The notes under the pieces: generated by a model
Told to the model about the DNA's origin: nothing
The model's database searches: none
The model's input: the letters and a program-made list of their open reading frames with translations, nothing else
Shown: positions 40,332 through 51,345 of the stretch, one piece after another
Layout: each line of letters opens with the position of its first letter
How positions within the stretch are numbered: the first letter of the stretch is position 1
Position numbers and translations under genes: made by a program
Assembly: GCF_020080835.1 (NCBI RefSeq)
Contig: NC_058165.1
Coordinates: 4,439,771-4,503,770 of the forward strand
Length of the DNA stretch: 64,000 nt
Reading direction: 5' to 3'
Source of the DNA: Cotesia glomerata
Taxonomy: Eukaryota > Arthropoda > Insecta > Hymenoptera > Braconidae

Positions 40332-41363
40332 CTAAAAATAAAAGTGATCTTATTATTGACAGTTATTACAAAATAAATTTATTTATATTTTATATACTTA
40401 GACATTGTATACAATTATATTCACTAACAAATAATACTACTAAAATTGAGAGATGGAAATTAAATTAGCTTACATCTGAAAATTTTTAGAATTTTTTTAT
40501 TGAAAAAAATTATTTAAACAAAATTGCTTGTAAAAAATCTGAGAAATTCTAAATGCAATTTTTAAAAAATATTTTTTTACTTAGAATTTTTGTTGGCTCA
40601 AAAAATATCAAATTTCTACTAATTTTAGTATCATAATTAAAACACGTGATTATTTTTATAATTTTTCTAACAAATAAATTATATCAAGAATAATTTATTT
40701 AAAAAATTTCATCTTTAAAAACTTATTTCAATTTTTTTTAAATAATTTTCTAGATTGAATTTATTTTTTATTTTTTAATAAAAATTAAAAAAAATTCAAA
40801 TGCCTGTTAAGGAAGTCCTTTCGCTCCAGTTGAGTCATAACAACTGTAGTAGTAAATTTTCAATAAATTAAAATACAAAACCCATAAAAATTCCTAAAAT
40901 TAAAAAATAAATAGTATATGAGGCATTAATCGTTGAAATTTTGAAAATTAAAAAAAAAAAATAGTTAAATACAAAAATTAATTTGACTGTTGTAAATCAG
41001 CTGTTAGTAACCTGTCCGTGATTTGGCAACGCTTTATTTCGGTTGTTTACATTTTTATTTGCACAATATAAGATTAAACGTGTTTAACTTTTTGCAGTCA
41101 GTGTAAATAAATAAATTAATTAAAAATGTTTAGTCACAAAACCATAACATTCTAATGTCTCATGGCAGGAATACTCCACATTCCTTTCTCAATCCTTTCC
41201 TACCATTATCCTATTACGTGAATGTGGAACGCTTCACGTAATAATTACCGTAACTCCTATTCTTTCCCGCTTCACAGCATTATTTATATTTGTAAAAATG
41301 CTTACTGTAAGATGGACGGTGTGGCTTAATGTATATAGAATAAGCGAAAGGAAATTCAGTATA

Positions 41364-41435
41364 GACCGGATAGCTCAAATGGTAGAGTAGCCGACATGTC
41401 TTCGGAAGGTTCTGGGTTCGAATCCCAGTCCGAGC
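41364..41435 (+). tRNA. tRNA-like sequence (probable SINE head or tRNA pseudogene)
   Basis: 72 nt with A box TAGCTCAAATGG, B box GGTTCGAATCC, a perfect T stem (CTGGG/CCCAG) and D stem (GCTC/GAGT), and an anticodon stem CCGA/TCGG with loop CATGTCT. The loop lacks the universal U33 (A there). The acceptor stem has two mismatches of seven. A TGT (Thr-like) anticodon can be read, but function is doubtful. Confidence 0.45.
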
Positions 41436-41752
41436 TATCTAATAATTTTTCTCGCATATTCTATAAACTCACATTAAGATGATCCTCTCCACATTCCTTT
41501 CTCAATCCTTTCCTATCAATATCCTGTTACGTGAATGTGGAACGCTTCACGTAATAATTACCGTAACTCCTATTCTTTCCCGCTTCACAGCATTATTTAT
41601 ATTTGTAAAAAAAGTATATTTCTAATGTATTTTATCTCAAATTTGTGATGATTGATTGTTGTTGTACTACAACAACAACAACAACAAACTTCAGTAAATA
41701 GCTAATCGCTAACTCACTATAATCTACCACTTCCTACTACCCTGAGATGCTA

Positions 41753-42024
41753 CACTGATAGAAGGATTTGTTTATAGTTAAAAATATTTGTTAATATTTA
41801 ACAAATCATTTATTAGAGACCACTTTTTAGTCCTTAACAAATATTTCTTAGTATTTAAAAAAATTTATTAATATTTAATAAATGAATATCTGATTTATTA
41901 AATACAAACAAATCATTTGAAATACTAAGAAATATTTGTTTGATACTAAAAAATGGTCTCTAATAAATGATTTGTTAACTATTAACAAATATTTTTTTAA
42001 TACAAATAAATCCTTCTATCAGTG
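41753..42024. mobile_element. 272-bp TA-flanked MITE D3, a foldback
   Basis: Ends CACTGATAGAAGGATTTG and the inverse, TA both sides. Arms are complementary for most of the length (GAGACCACTTTTTAG and its partner ATGGTCTC). Confidence 0.85.
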
Positions 42025-42576
42025 TACCTGATGCCCAGGGAGGGGGGAAGTGAAGTGGACCGAGAGCTCCGCTGTCCATCTTACAGCAACAAAGAAAGTA
42101 TATTTCTAATGTATTTTTTAATTATTGTTTTATTTTTCAATTATGAATTATAAAAATTTGTTAAAAATAAATTAACTAATAAGTATGCATGAAAAACATA
42201 AGCGCGTTAAAGTTTAGTTGGAATTTATTGAATGGTCTGAAGCTCGCGCGCTACGCAACGTTGCCAAATCTTTTGACTCCATTTTATTGTAGGTAACTTG
42301 AGAATTTTTTGTGATTTTTAAATATTAATTTCTCAATAAATATCTCGGTAACTGATATATTTTATTGCAAAAAAAGAAACCTGAATATTTCGAAAATCTA
42401 ATTTTTAGTTTTTTTTTACTTCATCTAATCCATGACTGATAGTATAATTCGAGAAATACTGCAAACGTCTGATTTTCTCGTAAGACTCTGAACAAATACT
42501 AACATTTAAAAATTTTATTTTTTCAAAAATTTGTCCGGTAAAGTATAATTTAAACCTCACTATAAGATAAATAAGG

Positions 42577-43147
42577 GGGTTGCGGTCAACCAGTCAGATC
42601 GACAGCATTCCGAATTATCAAAACTTTAGAAAATTAAAAATTCCGCTACATTCAAAGTTTATAAAATACATTAACTTAAATATAATACCAGCCGAAAAAC
42701 AATTTTGCAAATTATAAAATACTGAGCTATCGAATATAGGTAAACATAAATCTTATATTCCTCAAGAGTTAAAATTGATTTAATTTCGAAAAAAGTTCGT
42801 TCCGACGTATATTCATCCGAATACTCATCCATACGAATAATGATTCGGCCGAAAATTACTCATTCAAATAACTATATATTTACATTTTTCGGCTAAATGA
42901 GTGTTCCTCTGTTCATTCATTCTGGCGTAAAAATTTTCGTTATTATGTTTTTTAATTTATTGAGACTTTGTGACTTTGAAAGATTCTATTAATATAATTT
43001 TAGTTTTTTCATTATTCAAGTTTATATTTTTCGAAATTTTAAAATTTGTAAAATTAATTATTTTAAATTATATTTTATATTTACTTTCTAAGTTCTAGAA
43101 ATTTATTAATTCGGAATGTTGTCAATCTGACTAGTTGACTGCAACCC
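42577..43147. mobile_element. hAT-like MITE (571 bp) with 8-bp target duplication
   Basis: Inverted ends GGGTTGCGGTCAACCAGTCA and TGACTAGTTGACTGCAACCC. It is flanked by the 8-bp direct repeat AAATAAGG (42569-42576 and 43148-43155). Elements C1-C3 give the empty site with a single AAATAAGG. No transposase. Confidence 0.9.
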
Positions 43148-43562
43148 AAATAAGGACCTTAACTATTAGAAAAAAATTAAATTTACTCATAACCTAATAT
43201 TTTTTATTTTACATTGGCGGCGAAAGGACCTCCTTAACCTCATAAGCAATTAACCTATTACACGTGTAAATTAATTAATAATTTAATAGTAAATTTTATG
43301 CCAACAATACTTACAATAAAAATAGAAAAATTAAAAATGTTGATCAAACACTTTACAATATATTTTTTCACGACCTACTAACGGTAGATTATGAAACGGC
43401 TGTGATCAACAGACTGTTAACGTGCTCCACAAAATTACTGTTCAAACCTAAAATATCAGTATTAGTAATGACAATGACTAACAACTGGCGTGGCTCAAAT
43501 TCTAATGGTTAGATTTGAAAGACCTTGTTATACATGTATAAATTAAACGAATGTTTACTTAC

Positions 43563-43680
43563 GTCAAGTACTTGGAATTGGAATGTATGAAATGAATGAC
43601 GTGTAAATATATAAAATTTACGCACTAGTACGACGCTTAAATATACTATATATCTGATAATGTCGAGCGTTATTATTACG
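43563..43680 (-). promoter_or_regulatory. Candidate first (non-coding) exon and promoter of the annexin gene
   Basis: On the minus strand a consensus donor TTGAC|GTAAGT (43562-43557) follows about 110 bp containing TTTTATATATTTACACG and TCATTC initiator-like words. It would splice to the acceptor at 40333. Inference from signals only. Confidence 0.4.
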
Positions 43681-44579
43681 TCGGTAATAGCGCCAATTCA
43701 ACTTTTCTATTTAGAACCAATCAAAATAATTGAGTAGGATTTAATGGAATTCCCATCAATTTATTTTGTAAAAATTTAATATATTTTAGAGACACTGAAA
43801 TTAATTAACACTAGAAATTTTTTTTTATTTTATAGCAATGAAATTATCATGAAAAAAATTTTAATCAAAAATTATGAAAATAAAGTTAGCCGACATCTAA
43901 AAAATTTTATGATTTTTTTAGGAGGTATGGGAGTTAAGTCGAAATAATGAGATCAATTTAAAATTTTTAGGATCGATAGAAATATATTTAATACGTGTTG
44001 TGTTAAAATTTCAGAGACCTAGGGTTGATAGTTTATTTATAAAACAAGATTCAAAACAGGTCATTGAACATTGTAATGACATACCAAATCTCACACCTAC
44101 TCTTGTTTTAATAAATTTCATGATGAAAAAATAATGAGAAAGCTTCGAAAAACTCATTGTAAGAAAAAAAAAAATTTTCAAAAATTATTGAAAAAATAAA
44201 ATTAAGTTGAGGGTACTTAGTTAGAAAAATAATTGAGTTTGAAAAATCTAAATTTTAAAAAAATAGTCAGCCATAGCAAATGTGGGTTATGTCGACGGCA
44301 ACGCCGTACATGGTGGGTCGCGCGGGAAATTTAAAGCTTCAATGAAATAGGTTAAAAGAAATATCAAATAGGTTAAGAAAAATATTATAAAATTGTTATT
44401 ATTTATTATAAAACATAACATAATTAAATAATCAATATTTTAATTCTTTAATATTTTGATATTTTTAATAGCATTACTTGTAAACATAATACACACGTAC
44501 ACATCAAAAACACGAATAGAGCAGTCAACGCATGCGCAACCACGATAAAATTTATTGCGTTGCCAAACTTTTTAAAAAA

Positions 44580-46222
44580 TAAGGTAAAAGTCCCAATTAT
44601 TGACGCTATAAGAGACAAAGTTATGATTTCATTTTTTTTAAGCAATCAAATATAAATATCGATGAATTTTGTTTGTGGTAATGTCTTCAGTAATGTTTTA
44701 ACTAATCAATTTCTTTTTTTAAAATGATAATCAGTGATATTTACTAATTAATTTTAAATAATTAAATATATGATCTGGATACACCAATTATTGACGGGTT
44801 AAAAAATTGATTGATCTAATTATTGACGTACCGTAACCCCAATTATTGACGCCCCTACTGCACATGCGTCGAATCATTTGGTTATATTGTTATTTATCAA
44901 AAACTTGATATAAAGTAATCAATATTATTAAAGTTAATTAATAATAATTTCTATGAATGAATAATTATTATGAAAAATATAACAATTTATTTAAAAACTT
45001 ATTTAACACTAAAACACGCCGAGTTATTTGACAGTTAAAAGCCTTGAATATAATCGCGTATATAACGTATTTTATACTTAAAAAAAAAAGGCGTCATAGC
45101 GCTGTCGACTGGCTGTCAATATGGGATTCACCATAAAAATTATGAACTAGTTATTGACTCCCATTATTTAAATATCATAAAGCATACAATTAATTTCGAT
45201 TATTTAATTTTATAAATATTTCATATATTGTTAATTAAAAAAAAAAATAGATCATATAATTACATGAAAAAATTAATTTAAACTCGGCAGTTAAAAAAAA
45301 TGCTTTTCTAACCAAAGTTGTTAAGAAAATAGACGCTCGTAAGCTGATTTGATGAACTGGTGTTAACTTTATTTTTTTTTAATAATTAATATTTAATATT
45401 TTGAACTGAATGTGATTTTTTTCAATTTTTTAATTAATTAAAAAAAGTTTGGAAAATCCAAAAGTGCACGCCTCATAACGCTCATTCATTTTTTAAGAAA
45501 AAATAAATTGTGTAACTGATAAAAAAAAGAAAATTATAATTAAGTAATTTCTTACGGAGTATTTTTTTTTTTTTTTAATATCAGCGCCCTTTTTTCTTGT
45601 TATATGCGCACGCAGTCTAAAAAATCTAGCTTTATCAAGTGGCGCCATAGTTTTCACGTGACAAATAAGAAAAATTCGTTTGTCTTTGTACGGTTATATC
45701 GTAATAAATTTTAATAAAAATTCAATTTAAAAAAAAAATACGTTAACTAGGCTACTGATATGAAATACGGACCCAGTTCATCGCATTCGTAAACTAATAA
45801 AAAGGTCCGGTCTTGAAATATCAATTTGTTCGGGAGTAATCATTGGTACATCCAAAATGGGGTGACATCCGGACGTCCACGTAAAATTTTTTTCAAAACG
45901 TTTTTTTTTTCAAAATAGCTACATGAAATGATTTTAGAAAGTAAAAGATGGTTTGATTTAAGTGATTTCTCCGTGTACATCTACCTATATTATTGTATAA
46001 GTGATATATGGTTGTGATTTAAAGGCATTTAAAGATCACAAAATTGCTTAAGCTTGACGAGTCGAGTATAAAGCACAACCTCACGCGCTTCGCGCTATGA
46101 GGCGTGCAATTTAATAAAAATTTATTTGGTCGTTATTCTTATTACAGATAATTTAATATATTTAAAAATAATTTAGGGTGTCAATATTTAGACCCCCGTC
46201 AATAATTGGGGCTTTTACCTTA
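44580..46222. mobile_element. TAAGG..CCTTA element H4 with E3 inserted
   Basis: Ends TAAGGTAAAAGTCCCAATTA and the inverse of GGGGCTTTTACCTTA, with interior like H3. E3 occupies 45448-46107. Confidence 0.8.
45448..46107. mobile_element. GCACGCCTCATA element E3 (~0.66 kb)
   Basis: TTTGGAAAATCCAAAAGTGC start, GCTATGAGGCGTGC end. H3 shows the uninterrupted target (TAATTAATTA then AATTTAAT), with no obvious duplication. Confidence 0.8.
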
Positions 46223-46336
46223 TTTAAAATTAAAAAACTTATTATTTTATTCAAATTAAAAATAAATTATCAATTATTTGATAATAATATAGTTATTTAA
46301 TGCGTAAAAGATTATTCCGGTAAGCTAAATTTCATT

Positions 46337-47418
46337 AAGGTATTACCCTCGCGACTTCCGTCGTCAAAAGTTTATGCCAGAGTGTACGGTACACATACCA
46401 GAAAGCCATTATTGACAAGCCTAAAACTTTTTGCTGTTTATGTACTTATTTCAGCCAATCACGAAGGAGATACTGATCGTTTGAAAAGTCTGGCAACACT
46501 GCGTGAGCGTTAAGATATTTTATAGTGGTTATACTGTAGTGTTTTGGACTGGCTGTAGACTTACCTCTGTTTTGATACATGCGTTTATTTATTTATTTAC
46601 ATATATTGAAAGATTAATATATATTATTATATTATAATTGTTAACTTTTCGAATTTTTAATAAATATAAAAAAAAATGAAAATTAATTCAGCCGACATTT
46701 AAAAATTTTTAGAATTTTTTTTTATTGAAAAAATGATTACAAAAAAATAAAAAAGAAATTTCACTTGAAAAAAACTTCAAAAACTGTAAATGCAATATAA
46801 AAAAGTTTTTTTTTCTAATTTAATTATTAAAAAGTCAAAAATTAAAAATGTTGGCTAACTTTAGTATCATAAAAAAATACTTATTTTCATAAAATAATCA
46901 TAGTTTTTTTTTTTAGAAAAATAAAATTAATAACTATAATATTACACCTAACGTAAATTAAACTTTTCAAATTTGTCAGCGCATGCGCGTCTCATACTTC
47001 TTTCGCGGCTAACAAAACTTGCGCTGTTGCCACAGCTTTATTAACGTATCCCCTCCTCAGTTAAAGTCTGGTAAATTTTTCATTACTTATTAATAAATAT
47101 CTCTGAAACTGTGTGGTAATTATCAATTAATTTTTTTTTTTAAATTGTTTAGTTGTTAGTTAACGTTACTCTAGTTTTTTAAAAAGATCCTAAGAAAAGT
47201 TTCTAAGATATAAAAATGTTTGTAGGTAAATTTTTCGATATCCCGTATACCGTAATGTATAAGAGCGTTCAAAACTCAAACTTCAAAATTAAATATCTCG
47301 GAAACTAGATGGTAAAAAATTCTCAAATTGCGCCAATCGATGCAGAATTATATGAACATTAATCTACCAAAATTTAAAAAAAATCCTAAGAAAACGACTT
47401 TGGCGAGGGTACTACCTT
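46337..47418. mobile_element. TIR element with AAGGTATTACCCTCGC ends (~1.1 kb)
   Basis: Left end AAGGTATTACCCTCGCG and right end GCGAGGGTACTACCTT are inverted. The interior includes an AT-rich TIR repeat (46670-46865) and a GC-richer block at about 46980-47050. No coding recognised. Confidence 0.6.
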
Positions 47419-49850
47419 CATTTCAATCACTAGTAAAAACTTGTTAAGTTTTCTGAAAGTACAGTCTCGAACAACATTAATCCTTCTTAAGTCACGTACT
47501 ATAGTATAGCTATATATATGCATTGTGAGATGAAACTCAGTGAACGGACTGTACGTCCTATACTTCCTTAAAGAATTATTACAAAAAAATTAAAAAAAAT
47601 TTTTTTCATTTGTTTAAAACTTCAAAAACTATAAGTGCAGTTTTTTAAAAATATTTTTTAGTTATAATTTAATGAGTTAAGAAAAATAAAAAAATAAAAA
47701 ATGTCGGCTAACTTTTAATTATTACTATTAAAAAATTTCATGAAAAGTAATGAAAATTAAGTTGGCCGACATTTAAAAATATTTAGAATTTTTTTTTTTA
47801 TTGAAAAATTTATTACAAAAATATAAAAAAAAAAAATTCATTTGTAAAATTTTTAAAAAACTACACGTGCAATTTTTTAAAATTATTTTGTATTTATAAT
47901 TTAATAAATGAAAAAAACAATAAAAAATTAAAAACGCCTGCTAACTTTAGTAGGTAGTCATTTTTTCAATAAAAAAATTCTAAAAATTTTTAAATGTTGG
48001 ATAACTTAATTTTCATTAAAATTTAATATATTTTAGAAAGACTGAAATTAATTGACGGTAGAAATTTTTTTTATAATATTATAGCAATTAAATTATCATA
48101 AAAAAAAATTTTATTGAAAAATTCCAATTTTCTTATTGGAAAAATTAATGACATTAAAATTAGCAGTCATTTGATTATATTTTTAATTTTATTTAACAAA
48201 AAAATTTGTTCCAAAAAATTATTTCTAAAAAATGGCATATTTAATTTTTTTTTTAATTTCTACATGTCAATTTTTTTTGCAATAATTTATTTCTCACGAA
48301 AATTGTTAAAACTATTAAATATTAAATATTTGTTGAATTCATTTTCATAAAATATTGATGAAAATTTATTATTCCGACATTTAAAAATTTTTTAATTTTT
48401 TTTTTATTGAAAAAATGGCTACAAAAAAAAGAAAAAAAATTTTCATTTGTAAAAAACTTTAAAAACTGTAAGTGCAATTTTTTAAAAATATTTTTTAGTT
48501 CTAATTTAATAATTTAAAAAAAAAATAAAAAATGTCGGCTAAATTTATTATTATCTCTAATATTTGTACATAATGATTTCTGAAATATTATTATTAAGTG
48601 ATAATATAAATTTAATAAAAATACATTATTTAAAATAAATAAATATTTTATAAAGAAAAGTTTTTTATAATAATTCAAAATTATCTTCAAGTTAGCTGAC
48701 ATCTGTCAATATTTTTGATTTTTGTAACAATAAATAAAGACTTTTTTTATATATTAGCAGAAAATTGACAATTTTTGTAATTTTTATAACAAATCAATTA
48801 TAAAAAAAAATATCTAAAAAATTTCACACTAATAATTTTTTTTAATTTTTACGTGGAATTTTTTTACTAAATTTTTCTCATTATAATTTAATTGTTGTAA
48901 AAATTTTTAAAATAGATAAATATCTGTTAAATTCATCATCATTAATCATTAAAAAAAATCAGACATTAGCTGATTTCAGTATTATAATAATCAAAGGCGA
49001 CATTTTAACTTGTATGTACTTACCTTTATTTATTGATCAGTTAGATTTAATTAGAATCTATTTCTCAATATTTAAATTAAGAATTTTAGTTGGGTTCCAC
49101 TAAAAACAATGGAAATTATATATTTTTCAATTAAATATAAAAAATAATCACTATTCTAGTAATTCTAGTATGGTTAATTACAACTCTCTTTGAACGCACA
49201 ATATATATTAAATAAATACCAGGAAATCCTGTCGCAAATTATATAATATATCGATAAGCAAGGTGCATAGTTAAAAAAAAAAAATTGAGTTATAGATATG
49301 AAAAAAAAATAATTATAAGATATGGAATTGCTGGAAAAAATTAAAGAATCAAAAGATTTTCTTAAATATTTTAGAAATTTCTAAAAAATTGTCTGAAAAT
49401 TTAGCCGACAGCTAAAAATTTTTCGAATTTTTTTTTATTAAAAAAATTATTACAAAAAAATAAAAAAAAATTCCATTTGTAAAAAACTCAAAAAACTGTA
49501 AGTGCAATTTTTAAAAAATATTTTTTTGTTCTATTTTAATTATTGAAAAAAAATCAAAAAATTAAAAACGTTGGCCAACTTTAGTTGTATAAAAATTTTT
49601 AAGGTTCAAATTTTTTAATTTTTTACTCAACCTTTAAAAAAAATGACAATAAAGTTAGCCGACATTTAAAAATATTTAGAATTTTTTTTTATTGAAAAAA
49701 TCGTTGCAAATAAATTTTTTTTTTTTAATTTCATTTGTGAAAAATTTGAAAAACTGTAAGTGCAATTAAAAAAATTTTATTTTAGTTCTAATTAAAGAAA
49801 TTAAACAAAATAAAAAAATAATAAAGTTAGCCGACTAACTTTATTATTAT
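46670..49850. repeat. Cluster of ~200-bp AT-rich repeats with GTTAGCCGACATTTAAAAA ends
   Basis: Diverged copies at about 46680-46861, 47570-47712, 47749-47955, 48360-48548, 49390-49583 and 49640-49845. Each begins AAGTTAGCCGACATTTAAAAA and ends near AAAAATGTCGGCTAACTTT in inverse. The interior has TAAGTGCAATTTTTTAAAAAT. Single copies occur elsewhere (38740-38960, 40440-40800, 62336). Confidence 0.7.
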
Positions 49851-51345
49851 TTAAAAAAAATATAATTTTTTTTAATTATCAAAATTAATAAATTATTTGT
49901 CTCATTAATTTTTTCTAGCAGTATAATTAAATTTGAAATTTAATATTTATTTTATCGTCCTATATTATTGATTATATTTACTACAAATTAGATGTTTCTT
50001 ATATTATCTTACTCCTGATTTTATTACAATAAATTTTTCAATATAAGTATGATAGTGATGAATCAATACGAGAATTATATTATTTTTTAAATGAAAATAA
50101 TTCTCAATATTTAAATATATATTTACATAAACGCTAATAATATGCACTATAATATTTGTCCATATTAATGGTAAAATGCACCAGTACACATGTACAGTTT
50201 TTTGAAGATTATAACACAATTTTTTCACATTCCATAATAATAATAATTATAATATTAACTATTTCGTAATATTTTCTCACTTTCTATTTTTATCAAATAG
50301 TTTATTGATCACCACTACAACATCCTACAGACACTCGAATATTTACGTAAGTAATAATAATGCTTCGTTATATTAAAAAATAATCACCAATATAATAATA
50401 ATAACAATAAATGTTTAAACCAATTAAAAGTTATTAAGATTACAATAAAAAAATTTTTAACTTAAATTAAATTATAATATTTTTTTTTTTAACTGTTTGA
50501 CTTTATTTACGTTTTTTAAAGTTACACTATCATTTTAATTATTGGATTATATGAAAGTAATAATAAGTTAATTTACATGATACTGAAGCCAGGAGACAAT
50601 TGTAAATTTTTTTTTATTTTTGTAACAAAAAAATTACAAAGAAAAAAATTCTTTAAAAAATTTCGACTAAAAATTTTTCAAAATTTTCACATGCAGAATT
50701 TTTTAACAATAATTTTACTGTGATAAAATTATAAAAAAATTTATAATGTCAACTTCAGTGTCATGAATTTACCTAATACGATAATTAAATTTAAAACAGC
50801 CTACAATAATAATGATATTAATTAAAAAAAAAAAAAAAAGTCAACAATAAATTGGTAATTTAAGAAAACAGAAAATTACTTAAATATTTACAGTCTAACA
50901 TCAATTTATTATTATTAATTAATGTCATATATATATTTATATATATTGTTAATGATTTCTGGAATTTTAAATTGGCAGTTAGATGGCTGCAGTCTGTCAA
51001 TTACTTACTCATAATTATTTCATTAATTATTGTTATTTCATTGATTTATTTATAAGTGTATAAAAAACTTTAGATTTATATAATTGAGCGCAATGGTTGC
51101 TTATTGATGAGATCATTGCCCTGTGTTAATATAATCGTATAATAACTCAACATTCAGTGGTTTAATTTTTTAATTAATTAATTAATAATTTCGATTTTTA
51201 CTTTAACTTTTTTTTTTTTATAATAATGAACGCAGATATATGAATTAATGAATAATATTATTTTTATGCAATAAAATTATCTATTTTTATAGAGATAATT
51301 GTTTATTTTAATTAATCAGTAGCTCACACCTCAATCACTTGTTTA
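49851..51345. other. AT-rich spacer between annexin and Ube4B
   Basis: Contains low-complexity A/T sequence and the Ube4B 3' UTR on the minus strand. AATAAA at 51347-51342 overlaps the stop codon. No gene recognised. Confidence 0.5.

Larger units (their letters stand above)
41173..42110. mobile_element. Insert in C4: 126-bp direct repeats around a tRNA-like sequence, plus MITE D3
   Basis: Direct repeats 41174-41299 and 41486-41611 (CTCCACATTCCTTTCTCAAT.. to TTTATATTTGTAAAA) differ at only a few bases. Between them lies a 72-nt tRNA-like sequence. Beyond are a (CAA)n run at about 41668-41688, MITE D3, and CTGTCCATCTTACAG, the inverse of CTGTAAGATGGAC at 41306. Either a TRIM-like element or 1.4 tandem copies of a 312-bp SINE-bearing unit. 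Confidence 0.65.
40811..43233 (+). mobile_element. TTAA-flanked element C4, enlarged to 2.4 kb by insertions
   Basis: TTAA at 40807-40810 and 43234-43237. Sequence matches C1-C3 except for a 0.94-kb insert (41173-42110) and a 0.57-kb hAT-like MITE (42577-43147). It lies just upstream of the annexin start exon, in the 5' UTR intron. Confidence 0.9.

Noticed and set aside
41364..41435. Functional tRNA-Thr gene
   Set aside because: Acceptor-stem mismatches, missing U33 and position inside a transposon insert favour a SINE head; listed only as tRNA-like.
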